Below, piece by piece: positions 1 through 9,098 of a stretch of 64,000 bases of DNA. The position numbers were made by a program, and so were the translations under genes. Where the stretch lies: positions 28,253 to 92,252 of the forward strand of contig LLKB01000008.1 in assembly GCA_001414325.1 (NCBI GenBank), read 5' to 3'. Within the stretch, counting starts at the first letter, position 1, and each line of letters starts with the position of its first letter. Below the pieces are notes generated by a model that was not told where the DNA came from, searched no databases, and worked only from the letters and a program-made list of their open reading frames with translations. The DNA is from Butyribacter intestini (GTDB lineage Bacteria; Bacillota; Clostridia; Lachnospirales; Lachnospiraceae).

Positions 1-258
1 TTTGAAGTAAAGACCGGTGGCATTTGCAAGACCCGTATTAACAGCCGAGCCATGTCCGCCATTTTCTTTATGGATGGCACGCACGATTCCCGGATATTTT
101 TTTTCATACTTAAGTGCTATATCAAGAGTGTTGTCCGATGAACCGTCGTCAACAACGAGAATTTCAATGTCATCCCCACCTATAAGTGCTGAGTTAATAG
201 CTTTTTCCATGTATTCCTGTGAGTTATAACTAGGAATAGTTACGCTTAATAGTTTCAT
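1..258 (-). CDS. Family 2 glycosyltransferase, N-terminal part (cut by window edge)
   Basis: The 86 visible residues are the N-terminus of a GT-A fold glycosyltransferase (GT2). They begin with the usual beta strand and nucleotide-binding start LLSVTIPSYN, followed by EILVVDDGSSDNT, the conserved aspartate pair that binds the nucleotide sugar, and then ENGGHGSAVNTG. The start is the ATG at 256-258, preceded on the minus strand by GGAGAT. Everything after about residue 86, including the acceptor side, lies outside the window, so the transferred sugar cannot be judged. GT2 enzymes of this kind usually build surface polysaccharides or glycolipids. The family call is firm and the pathway is open. 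Confidence 0.9.
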   Translation of the reverse strand, partial: MKLLSVTIPSYNSQEYMEKAINSALIGGDDIEILVVDDGSSDNTLDIALKYEKKYPGIVRAIHKENGGHGSAVNTGLANATGLYFK

Positions 259-358
259 AATATCTCCAATCATTATTTATTAATTGTAATCTTCCCTGCT
301 GAAAGTCAGGAAGAGGTTCCAACTGTTAGCTGGGTTATTTATAGTTTACTTTAACACT

Positions 359-387
359 ATTATATAATGAAATTGAATTATATTAAA
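359..387 (-). promoter_or_regulatory. Possible sigma-A promoter for the glycosyltransferase
   Basis: On the minus strand, TTTAAT (382-387) is followed by 17 bp and TATAAT (359-364), about 100 bp before the glycosyltransferase start. The -10 is perfect and the -35 is weak. The region is AT-rich, so chance matches are likely. Confidence 0.35.
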
Positions 388-445
388 GGAAATAATTCTT
401 AATTATTTATAACATTTGTGATTTATAACTTTTTAGCAAAAAAAA

Positions 446-2569
446 TTAAATACCGATGTCAAATGATTCAGAGTCAGTGTAAATAATATAGCCGGATGAT
501 GCCTGAGATAATTTTTTTTGCAATAGGGTTGAGGAGAGCGATGAAAAGAATGTGCTTTTGATTTTTCCATAGCTGTCATAAGTACATAAAACGGTATTTT
601 TATAACTGCTGTCCTGTGGAAGATTAGCTGCATTCAAAAGTATGTCGGAAAGAATTGGAAGTTGTTTTGATTTTATGTCAAATGCATTATTGTCTGAAAA
701 AATCAGAGAGTCATCATCAAAATGCATAATGCCATTTTCAATTTTAAATGGAGCAAGAATGTCTGACAAAATTATGTTGTTAGTATAATCTAAAGCCCTA
801 AAAACTGCATAATAAAAATTACCGTTTTTAAGATAGAGTTCTGATGAGTTTATCTTTGATACAAAATTGGCAGGTGTGTTCTCACAAAAATTAAAATAAC
901 ATAAAGGAGCCGGTATGCCAATCTGGTATAAATCAGCATGATAATAATTTATCTTTTCTAAATCAATATTACTGCCCGGATTAAGGGGCAGTAAGGATAA
1001 CGGAAAAATGGTTTTGTTAGTTTGGTTTAGAGTTATATCAAATATGAGGTTGCATGAAGTAAAGTTATCAAATGAAAAATAAAATTCACAGTCAGCTTGA
1101 AGGCTTTTGTTAGCAGAACTAAAAATTTTCACATGATATTTTTTCTGATATAAAAATGGATAACTAAATGCTGGATAGTTTTTGGCTTCTATATTTTCTT
1201 TATGAGAAATATTTTTATTTGTTGAAGAAAGTGTAATAATGTCAGCATCGGACAGAAGCTTTTTTGAAGTGAGTGCATCATCCGGTGAGATAAAAAGTCC
1301 GCCTGACTCATCAGTGGTAAAAGTCTGAGGGTTGCTATAAGCATCAGCGGTTGAATTGTTTGACAAAGCGTTGGCAGTTGTATCAGATAACAAAGTATCG
1401 GCGGTTGAATTGCGTGATAAATTGTTAGAGGTTGTATCAGATGATGAAACACCAGCAGTTGCATCACATGAAGAAATTTCGAGCTTTACAGGCTGTTTAT
1501 CATATGACCGTATATTAAAATATGCAGACAGTAAAAAGCTGTTTTTGTCCGAAGTTTCCTTTTTATGCATTACAATGTTTTTACAGACAGATTTTGGGAT
1601 TTTCAAGTAAATATCTTTTATTGTGCGAGTATAGTAATTGTTGCATGATACAGTTAGCACAACAGTTTCAGGTTTTGGAAAACGAACATTATAATAACCG
1701 TTTTTGTCACTTGTTGTATTTACGGTAAAATTATTGTTGGATATAGTTATATTTGCATTTTCAACCGGATTTCCTCCGGGAGTCATGACAAAACCTGTTA
1801 CAGACTGACCAACAAAGTGTTCTGCATAGTTAATGTTTAGTTTGCGTGAAGAAAGAGAGCAGGACATAGTATAAGTTCCATCCATTGTTCTATCACCGGG
1901 AGTAAGCTGTTTTACAGCGTCATTATCAAGTTCATAGGTGATATATCTGCCGTTAGCAGATAAATTTTTAAACTGTCCTTTTAGCTCATGTTTCTGTTTT
2001 ACAAGTTGTATATAAGATGATTTAACTTCGGATGTCTGCATAATTTTTGCTGCTTTTAATTTTACGGTATAGTTTATACTGTTGACATAAGTTGATGGGA
2101 GAGAAAATGGTATTTCAGAGGTATCTTTTTTGACCGTTTTCGAAGCTTTTATTTTAACTGTTTTTTTGAGCGTAAGTTTTTGATTTTTATTAATATCAGT
2201 AACAAAAGCTTTAATGGTTACGCTGCCTTTTTTGCGTGGATATAAAATACCGGAGTTTTGATTTATTGTTGCTAATTTGTTGTTGCTGACAGCAAATTTT
2301 ATTTTTGCTTTTTTAGGAGGATTGACAATATTGTATTTGTAAGTTTTTCCGATATATATAGCATTATATCTGTTTTCAAAGCTTGTTTTGGTTGTTTTTC
2401 CGTGAGAGATTATAGGGGGAAATGTCAGTAATAAAGCCAGCGAAAAAATAGCACAAAAACTCATATTAATAAATAAAAAAAATATTGCACCGTTTGCTCT
2501 CAATGTACAGTGGTTAATTGATTTAAATATTGTCGGGTGTATCGTCTTTTTATTAGTTGTTTTTCTCAT
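446..2569 (-). CDS. Exported protein with Ig-like and carboxypeptidase-regulatory-like domains
   Basis: A 707-residue protein of unknown role. A basic N-terminus and a hydrophobic stretch (about residues 28-52) act as signal or anchor. Residues about 70-140 look like a bacterial Ig-like group 2 domain (YPRKKGSVTIKAFV). Residues about 245-325 match the carboxypeptidase regulatory-like fold (GNPVENANITISNN, then DKNGYYNVRF). A Ser/Thr/Asn-rich low-complexity stretch with short internal repeats follows near residues 370-410. The ATG at 2567-2569 has AGGAG eight bases upstream. It is the first of several large exported proteins encoded on this strand between 0.4 and 8.4 kb, which suggests an envelope or surface role. 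No catalytic motif was recognised. Confidence 0.7.
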   Translation of the reverse strand: MRKTTNKKTIHPTIFKSINHCTLRANGAIFFLFINMSFCAIFSLALLLTFPPIISHGKTTKTSFENRYNAIYIGKTYKYNIVNPPKKAKIKFAVSNNKLATINQNSGILYPRKKGSVTIKAFVTDINKNQKLTLKKTVKIKASKTVKKDTSEIPFSLPSTYVNSINYTVKLKAAKIMQTSEVKSSYIQLVKQKHELKGQFKNLSANGRYITYELDNDAVKQLTPGDRTMDGTYTMSCSLSSRKLNINYAEHFVGQSVTGFVMTPGGNPVENANITISNNNFTVNTTSDKNGYYNVRFPKPETVVLTVSCNNYYTRTIKDIYLKIPKSVCKNIVMHKKETSDKNSFLLSAYFNIRSYDKQPVKLEISSCDATAGVSSSDTTSNNLSRNSTADTLLSDTTANALSNNSTADAYSNPQTFTTDESGGLFISPDDALTSKKLLSDADIITLSSTNKNISHKENIEAKNYPAFSYPFLYQKKYHVKIFSSANKSLQADCEFYFSFDNFTSCNLIFDITLNQTNKTIFPLSLLPLNPGSNIDLEKINYYHADLYQIGIPAPLCYFNFCENTPANFVSKINSSELYLKNGNFYYAVFRALDYTNNIILSDILAPFKIENGIMHFDDDSLIFSDNNAFDIKSKQLPILSDILLNAANLPQDSSYKNTVLCTYDSYGKIKSTFFSSLSSTLLQKKLSQASSGYIIYTDSESFDIGI

Positions 2570-2641
2570 ATAAAGTTCTCCTTTTTATTGATTTTAAAAT
2601 ATAATTTAATGCCTTTTTAAGTGTAACTTTTTGGTTATGGA

Positions 2642-4321
2642 CTAATATATTATTTCACAATCAGGCAAGCTTACTTTTAATTTTTTTATGGTACTTTTAG
2701 TGACTGCAGTTTCATTAATACATAATAGCTTTAGCGTTTTTAGTTCATATAAGGCAGAGAGGTTTTTAAGTTTTTTGTTATTGGATATATCGAGGTTCTC
2801 AAGGTTTTTTAGTTCCTTTAAGGAAGTTATGTCATCAATTAAGTTTGAAGATATAACAAGTGTTTTTAGATTGAAAAGCTGTTTAAGAGAGTCGATATTT
2901 TTTATACGGTTGTCAGATAAATATAGTTCTCTGACTGATACAAATTCAGATAATCTGCTTATGTCAGAGATATTATTATTGTTCGCTGAAATAATAGTAA
3001 CAGAGTTAATATCAAAGTTAATATTAAGTGTACTTTTAATACAATCTTCAGATAATAAAGTAATATTCTTGTCCTCAATATCAATTTCTTTAACAGAAGA
3101 TTTATTGATGTTGTCTTTCTTAATTTTTGAGTTATCGACATTGTCATTGCAATCAATTTTTGTGGTATTAGTGTTTTTGTCATTGCAATCAATTTCTGTA
3201 GAATCAGTGTTTTTGTTACTATTATCAATTTCTGCAGAATCAGTGTTTTTGTTATTAGTTTTATTTTCTTCGATAATTGCAACAGGTTCTTTTGTCTCAT
3301 AGGAGATGGATATATTTTGGATGTTGTGGGCTGCAATTTTATCGGCATTATTAGGAGTGTAAAAAATTTTATACAGACTCAGTATTGGTAAAATAACGGC
3401 TAATAAAATAGCAACAGTCATAAATGCAGGCGAGTTAATAATTTTTTGTATTGTAGGAGTAGGTTCTTCAATATGTGGTTTCACCATTGGTCTTGTTTTT
3501 GTATTATTGAAAGGGTTATTTTCTGAATTAAAACTAATATAATATTTTATTTCGGAAATATCGTATTCAGCTTTAAAAGAGAGCAGTTCAGTTTTAAAAG
3601 CATTGATAGATGGATAACGATATTCCTGGATTTCAGAGGATGCTTTATTCAAAATATCAAAAAAATATTCAGGAATGTCCGTTGTATCTTGAACCGGATG
3701 GTCTTTAGCAGAAGTGTTATATCCGTGGCAAAGACTCAGAATTGTTTTTGCAAGTGAATATTCGTCAGACAGTTCATTTATCTGTACCAAATTTTTGGAA
3801 TATGCTTTAAATTCAGGAGGAGAGTAGCCTTCTGTAAAATAAATATTGCGGCGTATTTTATTATTACTTTTTTTCTGGGAAGATGAAAAGTCACCAATAC
3901 AAAAAGTATTATCATCATTAAGATATATATTATTTGGTGATATATCCAGATGAAGAATATTGCTTGAGTGAAGCCTGATAATGCCGTCGCATAAGTCTAA
4001 GGCAAGGGTCAGAAGTTCATCAAAACAAAGTTTACTATAAATTATCTTATCTATAACAGACAATTTATAAGGATATACTGAAACAGTAAAATTCTGGTAT
4101 TTTTCTACTGAAACCGGGGTAAGCAGATGTGTATCATTTATATGTGAAACTGCCTTTAAAATGCAATGTTGTTTATGAACATATGGGGTTATCTTGATAA
4201 TGCGGAGATTACCACTATTAGTCTGTTCAGACTTATAAACAAAACAGTCATGAGTTATGTATATCAAGTCGGTTATCGGATATTTTTTTAAAAGTTTTTT
4301 AGGTGCATTATTTAAAAACAT
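2642..4321 (-). CDS. Protein kinase-like membrane protein with C-terminal leucine-rich repeats
   Basis: 559 residues. The N-terminal ~260 residues form a eukaryotic-type Ser/Thr kinase-like domain. The catalytic loop reads HLDISPNNI near residue 123 (HRD-x4-N with R changed to L) and the metal motif GDFSSS sits near residue 142 in place of DFG. A single TM helix lies near 298-320. Next come three copies of a 12-residue Asn/Asp-rich unit (KNTDSAEIDNSN and variants, about 357-397), then 4-5 leucine-rich repeats of the LxxLxxLxxLxLSxNxI type to the C-terminus. The start is the ATG at 4321, which has AGGAGGT in front. A longer frame reaching 4387 would overlap the upstream gene. Topology suggests a cytoplasmic kinase with an outside LRR sensor. 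Kinase activity is uncertain because of the altered HRD and DFG motifs. Confidence 0.75.
   Translation of the reverse strand: MFLNNAPKKLLKKYPITDLIYITHDCFVYKSEQTNSGNLRIIKITPYVHKQHCILKAVSHINDTHLLTPVSVEKYQNFTVSVYPYKLSVIDKIIYSKLCFDELLTLALDLCDGIIRLHSSNILHLDISPNNIYLNDDNTFCIGDFSSSQKKSNNKIRRNIYFTEGYSPPEFKAYSKNLVQINELSDEYSLAKTILSLCHGYNTSAKDHPVQDTTDIPEYFFDILNKASSEIQEYRYPSINAFKTELLSFKAEYDISEIKYYISFNSENNPFNNTKTRPMVKPHIEEPTPTIQKIINSPAFMTVAILLAVILPILSLYKIFYTPNNADKIAAHNIQNISISYETKEPVAIIEENKTNNKNTDSAEIDNSNKNTDSTEIDCNDKNTNTTKIDCNDNVDNSKIKKDNINKSSVKEIDIEDKNITLLSEDCIKSTLNINFDINSVTIISANNNNISDISRLSEFVSVRELYLSDNRIKNIDSLKQLFNLKTLVISSNLIDDITSLKELKNLENLDISNNKKLKNLSALYELKTLKLLCINETAVTKSTIKKLKVSLPDCEIIY
3130..3250 (-). 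repeat. 36-bp tandem repeats inside the kinase-LRR gene
   Basis: About three in-frame copies of a 36-bp unit encode KNTDSAEIDNSN-like 12-mers between the TM helix and the LRR region. They look like a length-variable stalk. Confidence 0.7.
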
Positions 4322-4350
4322 AGTTACCTCCTTTTTTATAAAAGAATTAT

Positions 4351-5649
4351 TTATGTAACGCGAATTGTGCATATTGCCTTTTTGCATACGGTCCTGTCTT
4401 TTATTGTAAGTGTTATAATAGCTAATCCCTTGTGGTGTGCTGTTATTTTATGTTTGTTCGTTGAGACAATATTTGTATTACTGCTTGTCCATATTATCTT
4501 GGTTTCGTTTGTTACTTTTATATTTGTTCTATATGCAAGAAATGTATTTTTAGTGCTTTTAAGTGTAATAAATTTAGTATTAAATTTTACATATTTATTA
4601 TTTACATTTTGATTTTTAGTCTTATTTTTATCAGTTGTTTTATGATGTGCAATATTGTTTTTGCTCCTATTTTTATCAGTTATTTTATGATGTGCAATAT
4701 TGTTTTTGCTCTTATTTTTATCAGTTGTTTTATGATGTGCAATTTTATTTTTGTTGCTTTTTTTGGCTGCTGCGTTGTTGTTTGTTTTTCTGCGTGATTT
4801 ATTGTTTTGGTTATGTATATTATTTTTTTTAGGCTTGCTTTTTTGAACTGTTTTTTTGTATATTGCAGTTATGTTTTTCTTGTTTTTTGTAGTGCTTTTT
4901 TTAGTTGCGTGTGTTTTGGTATCTTCCTTATTTGCAGCTTTTTTTATTATGCGTTTTTTAGTATCTTTTTTATATGTCTTTTTTTTAGTGCTACTTTTGG
5001 TTATGCTTTTTTGTGTGTTGCGTTTGGCAATGCCTTTTTTATCAGCATTATTATTATTATTACTTTTTGGTGTCGTAATATTTTTGGTATAAATAATTTC
5101 TATATTACTTGTTTTTCTGCTGCCTGCCGTTATATAAATACGGGTGGCAGAGGGGGCTTTTGCTAATAATTTTTTTATATCTATATAGAAATAATTTTGA
5201 TGTCTTATAATATTGGTGTTTATTTCGTTGTTTGCATCATCAAAAAATTGTATTTCATTGGTGGTTAATTTACCTGATACACATTTTATACAAAATAGAT
5301 TTGTGGCAGCAGGGTTGTTGATATAATAGTAATTTACTGAATTGTTTTTTATGGTATCTTTATATAATATATTTTGCTTTAGCTGTGCCGAATTTGTAAG
5401 CATATAGTGGGTTTCAGATAATGTAAGTGTTTGTTTTACGGCATCAGAACTAAACACCGTTGATATATTTGTGTTGTCAGTTTTTGTATGACAGAATGTT
5501 TGTATAGGTGGTGTTATTATAAAAAATGTGATTAACATTGTGATAAAGACGGCGGATAAATTTGCTGCCGTTTTTATATGATATTTTTTTGAACTTTTTA
5601 TGTTACAAAAAAATAATATAAATGATAATTTTGAATGTGTGTGGTACAT
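4351..5649 (-). CDS. Lysine/asparagine-rich exported protein with C-terminal Ig-like domain
   Basis: 432 residues, function unknown. A hydrophobic segment near residues 28-50 is a signal peptide or anchor. The middle (about 195-350) is extremely Lys/Asn/Thr rich and contains three 15-residue repeats with the core IAHHKTTDKNKSKNN. The last ~80 residues resemble an Ig-like group 2 domain (IIWTSSNTNIVSTNKHKI, GLAIITLTIKD). I place the start at the ATG at 5649, preceded by GGAAAGGAAAGCT. A GTG at 5664 is also open. It lies 29 bp upstream of the kinase-LRR gene on the same strand, so the two are probably co-transcribed. The basic middle could bind polyanionic wall polymers, which is inference only. 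Confidence 0.65.
   Translation of the reverse strand: MYHTHSKLSFILFFCNIKSSKKYHIKTAANLSAVFITMLITFFIITPPIQTFCHTKTDNTNISTVFSSDAVKQTLTLSETHYMLTNSAQLKQNILYKDTIKNNSVNYYYINNPAATNLFCIKCVSGKLTTNEIQFFDDANNEINTNIIRHQNYFYIDIKKLLAKAPSATRIYITAGSRKTSNIEIIYTKNITTPKSNNNNNADKKGIAKRNTQKSITKSSTKKKTYKKDTKKRIIKKAANKEDTKTHATKKSTTKNKKNITAIYKKTVQKSKPKKNNIHNQNNKSRRKTNNNAAAKKSNKNKIAHHKTTDKNKSKNNIAHHKITDKNRSKNNIAHHKTTDKNKTKNQNVNNKYVKFNTKFITLKSTKNTFLAYRTNIKVTNETKIIWTSSNTNIVSTNKHKITAHHKGLAIITLTIKDRTVCKKAICTIRVT
4613..4757 (-). repeat. Three 45-bp tandem repeats
   Basis: TCAGTTG/TCAGTTA blocks recur at 4631, 4676 and 4721, exactly 45 bp apart, with ATGATGTGCAAT in each unit. They encode 15-residue repeats in the Lys/Asn-rich exported protein. 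Confidence 0.85.
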
Positions 5650-5824
5650 AGCTTTCCTTTCCACACATCATCTAATAAAAATAAGATGGTCATATTCTAT
5701 TATATATAGTAAGAGTTTTCCAGCTTAAAATCATACAAAAAAAATATTTTTTTTTGTGAAATGTTCACAAAAAATTATTATGAGGAACATATATTCGTGG
5801 AACGACACTCTGAAAAAGCAAAGT

Positions 5825-5861
5825 AAAAAGCCGGTTTGAATTTCCAAATCGGCTTTTTTTT
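5825..5861 (-). terminator. Rho-independent terminator, probably bidirectional
   Basis: AAAAAGCCGGTTTG (5825-5838), a 6-nt loop, then CAAATCGGCTTTTT with further T. It sits 10 bp after the stop of the 836-residue gene on the minus strand, where the stem is followed by five U. Confidence 0.75.
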
Positions 5862-5870
5862 ATTTGTTTT

Positions 5871-8381
5871 TTACATATAACTTGCAAATCTATATCCAGC
5901 ATCCTTAAATGTATGCTCAGCAGAAGTTAGTGAAGTAGTATTCTTTTTGTGTGTTACAGGGTCTAACCATGTAACAGTCGATGTTGTGTAACCTGTTATG
6001 ACAACTGCGTGTGAGTCGCTTAGCATACCAATCACAGGTTTACCGCTGCTTACAAAATACAATACTTCGTCAAGGGTACAGCCGGTAAGATCAGCAGGTT
6101 GTTTTATATGTGTTTTTAGCATTGACATTATCGAACTGCCTTTTAATGAACTTTCGTCTGTTTCTGACTGGGCTGCCTGCAACAGCATAAGAACTGCTGC
6201 TTTTTTGCTGTCTGCGGTGTCAGGATATGACATACCGGATACTTCTTTTGATATGAACTTTCCACCTCTTTCCCAGACAACATGGGACCTGTTATCCATT
6301 ACGACCCCCATCTGCTCATCAGCCTTTTGAATTGCTTTTGCAGGGGTTGTAAAGCTTGCTGTAACTTCTCCGTAGGCATATATATAATATTTAAATGAGC
6401 TGCTGCTCTCGTCAGCGAGATGAAGAGTGGTGTTTTCTGTCACCATTACATGTTTTGCCTTTTGTATTTCAGGTGTTTTTTTCATTTTGTAACCTGACGG
6501 CAGGCATATATATTTTTCGGCGAGTGACTGTTTTGTAATTCTTGATGCAACATGAACAGTCTTTTTTGTCGCTTTTTTCTGGTTCAATATACTATCAGGA
6601 TTTGTCGGTTTAAAACCGTTGCCTGTTTTTCTGACTCTTTTTAAGGTTATTACATTATTCTCAACGGTTGCCGAAATAACATAAATATTTTTGTTTTTAT
6701 ATTCACGCATGATATTTCCGTTGCAATCGGAAATGACGAGTTTGTATGCAGGTTGTGTGGTTTCTCCGTTTGAGCCTTCATAAATGTCTTTATTTTTGAC
6801 AAAGCCGTAAACCACATTTGCATCAATAGTTCCGAGGACTACGATACTTTGATTTTCCGGTGCGGTTACTTCAAGTTTATTTGCCGTATCAAGATTTAAT
6901 ATTGTAATCTTTTGCGAGTAATCCGACTTTGACGCATTAGACCAGACAAAGCATTTTGCATCTTCCATCATTGAAAAATTATCTTTTGCTATATTTTTGG
7001 TAAGCAGTTCGTATTTTTTTGATGAAATGTTATATGCATACATGACATTGTTCATTGAGAAGTAGAAAATATTTTGTTTATTAACATAGCAATATTTTCC
7101 AAAATCCTCTTTTAACTGCTGATATGTTGTCTCAAGCGGAATATATACACGCTCTGTAATAAGATTTTTGGCAGGGTCGTAATTGTAAAGTATTACAGCA
7201 ACACGCCCCTCATAATCACCGCAGTTCATATAACCATAGACAACAAAATTGATTGTATTATTGTCATCAAAATTAAGGATTTTTATATTGTGCTGGTCAT
7301 AGGTGTCTCTTAAGTAATCAGTTTTTTTCTGTGCAAAAGAAAATACTTCGTGGAGATTGTCTTTATCCATGTCGTAGTACCAGAGTGAACCATTGCGGAC
7401 AAATGCAAGCTCATTTGCCCTATCGTTTAAAGTCAACTGAAAGTTGCTTTCATTGGATACACCTATTTTAAACTGGCTTTTTCTGACGGAAGTAAGTTTT
7501 GGATTAAAGACTGCTTCCATCGTACGCCTGAAATTTAACAGATAAAGTCTGCTGCCAGAATAGCGTACACGATAAAATTCTTTTACAAGAAAAGTTTCGC
7601 TGCCGGATGAAGTTTTAGCCCTTACATAATAAACATATTGTATTGCGGCTGTCTCAACATTTACCTCCTTTATTGTAGGAATTGTCTCGGAGAGAAGTTT
7701 TGGCTTTAATTTGCCCCATGTAACGAGCTCAGGAGAGGAATTAATCCCTACATTGGCATACGATTTGTTTGTTGATGTATTGCTTTCAAGGTATTTTGCG
7801 TATTTAAAGGATTTGCCGGGATTAAATGTCGCATTATGAAAGCCTGTAACAAATTCGAGTTTCTGTTTAAGGAAGAAATCAGTATCGTAATATTTTATTC
7901 GTGTATAGTAATGGATTTTTTTGCTTAAATTGGTCGTAAGTACAATATCCATTCCATATTCGGTACTTGTATCAATACTTTCCGACAACTTTATTTTAAG
8001 CGTTTTAAGTCCTTTTTTATTATCAAAAGCAGTAAGAGTGTCTGACTCGATTACTTTATTGTTTGTAATATCTTTGAGATTGAAAGTAAGTTTTTTTACT
8101 TTTGTCTGATTTTCTTTAAATTTAACAATAAATGATTTGTCAGCTTCAAGAGGTGTAATACATTCTCTTACATTGGAACTGTTTAATTCGCTGCTGTAAC
8201 CGTGCAAAGTGTTTACGGTATATCCATTGCCTATTTCAAGGTACATTATTGGAAATGTTGCTGTCTGAAGCGTTGTGGCACTTGATGTGCCCGCTGAAGC
8301 CTCCGGTATCATTTTTCTAAATAAAAAAATTGAAAGACCAAATATTAAAAATAATGCAAAAAATTTATATATATGTTTCAA
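5871..8381 (-). CDS. Large exported protein with C-terminal C39-like domain lacking the catalytic cysteine
   Basis: 836 residues with an N-terminal hydrophobic signal or anchor (residues 5-22). The central ~600 residues are beta-rich, contain repeated Y-x-Y/NYDP-type strands, and were not recognised; they may form a propeller. The last ~150 residues resemble the C39-like peptidase fold. SHAVVITGY supplies the histidine and TWLDPV the aspartate, and GKPVIGMLSD is the strand before them. The position where the family has DCG reads DTADSKKAAVLMLLQ, so the nucleophilic cysteine is absent. The start is TTG at 8379-8381, with AGGAGG six bases upstream and no ATG nearby. The C39-like domain is therefore probably a binding module or an inactive enzyme. 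It is the first gene of the minus-strand surface-protein cluster. Confidence 0.7.
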   Translation of the reverse strand: MKHIYKFFALFLIFGLSIFLFRKMIPEASAGTSSATTLQTATFPIMYLEIGNGYTVNTLHGYSSELNSSNVRECITPLEADKSFIVKFKENQTKVKKLTFNLKDITNNKVIESDTLTAFDNKKGLKTLKIKLSESIDTSTEYGMDIVLTTNLSKKIHYYTRIKYYDTDFFLKQKLEFVTGFHNATFNPGKSFKYAKYLESNTSTNKSYANVGINSSPELVTWGKLKPKLLSETIPTIKEVNVETAAIQYVYYVRAKTSSGSETFLVKEFYRVRYSGSRLYLLNFRRTMEAVFNPKLTSVRKSQFKIGVSNESNFQLTLNDRANELAFVRNGSLWYYDMDKDNLHEVFSFAQKKTDYLRDTYDQHNIKILNFDDNNTINFVVYGYMNCGDYEGRVAVILYNYDPAKNLITERVYIPLETTYQQLKEDFGKYCYVNKQNIFYFSMNNVMYAYNISSKKYELLTKNIAKDNFSMMEDAKCFVWSNASKSDYSQKITILNLDTANKLEVTAPENQSIVVLGTIDANVVYGFVKNKDIYEGSNGETTQPAYKLVISDCNGNIMREYKNKNIYVISATVENNVITLKRVRKTGNGFKPTNPDSILNQKKATKKTVHVASRITKQSLAEKYICLPSGYKMKKTPEIQKAKHVMVTENTTLHLADESSSSFKYYIYAYGEVTASFTTPAKAIQKADEQMGVVMDNRSHVVWERGGKFISKEVSGMSYPDTADSKKAAVLMLLQAAQSETDESSLKGSSIMSMLKTHIKQPADLTGCTLDEVLYFVSSGKPVIGMLSDSHAVVITGYTTSTVTWLDPVTHKKNTTSLTSAEHTFKDAGYRFASYM

Positions 8382-8681
8382 AATATACCTCCTGATTTTT
8401 ATTATTTATATGAGTAAGCAGCGAAACGAATTGTTAATATCCATGGCACTTACTGTGTGAATAGTAATTTTATTTATATTTTTTTTTGTGAAACTGCTTA
8501 ATATAAAAAAAGAAAGTAAGCTGTTCCGTACAATAAATTAGTATAGTGTTTTTTGAGCAAAAAGGCAATGAACTTAATGAAAACTTAAGCATATAATATG
8601 TTAAAAAATGTTTTTTATGTTATGGTGTGATAATAATTTTCATATTATATGTAAAAAATGCCAGCGGAAATGAGGTTTATT
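8382..8681. other. Intergenic region between divergent genes
   Basis: 300 bp of very AT-rich sequence between two divergently transcribed genes. A TATAAT lies near 8594 towards the plus-strand gene, but no convincing -35 accompanies it. No repeat or RNA gene was recognised. Confidence 0.4.
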
Positions 8682-9098
8682 GTGAAAGAAAACATAATAA
8701 GAGGGATGTATGATAATGGAAATCTGATGATATATGCAGCAGCAGACGGTGTGAAAGATAATAAAAATTCCTATGTTTGTTCGGAGTGTGTTTCGGAAAA
8801 AGGCGAAAAAAAGTATGACTATCTTATGCCTGTCAATCTTAGAATAATACTTATGTATGTCAATAATGAATGTGATAAATATGAGTATGATGGAAGCCCA
8901 ATGTTTGATGAGCTGCCTGATAAGAGATTTATTGACGGAATTGTTGAAAGAGTTTTAAAAGATTATAAGAATAATGAGAAAGATAACATAAATTTTGTGG
9001 ATAAAAACCCTGATTTGTTAATCTATGCACTTTTGTCAGGCGTGATTGTTTATAGAAAAAACAGACACGCCTGCATATCAAATAATAAATTATTTTAA
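8682..9098 (+). CDS. Uncharacterised small acidic protein
   Basis: About 138 residues, family not recognised. It has no signal peptide and is cytoplasmic by composition. A hydrophobic patch near the C-terminus (LLIYALLSGVIVY) is too short and polar-flanked to be a sure TM helix. I prefer the GTG start at 8682 because GAGG lies six bases upstream. In-frame ATGs at 8658 and 8670 have no Shine-Dalgarno, and one at 8706 has AGAGGG directly abutting it. The stop overlaps the rsmI stop tail to tail by 9 bp. Confidence 0.5.
   Translation: MKENIIRGMYDNGNLMIYAAADGVKDNKNSYVCSECVSEKGEKKYDYLMPVNLRIILMYVNNECDKYEYDGSPMFDELPDKRFIDGIVERVLKDYKNNEKDNINFVDKNPDLLIYALLSGVIVYRKNRHACISNNKLF

Noticed and set aside
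2688..3302. 204-codon open frame on the plus strand
   Set aside because: Antisense shadow of the kinase-LRR gene; composition is the complement of its Asn/Lys-rich repeats and there is no ribosome binding site.
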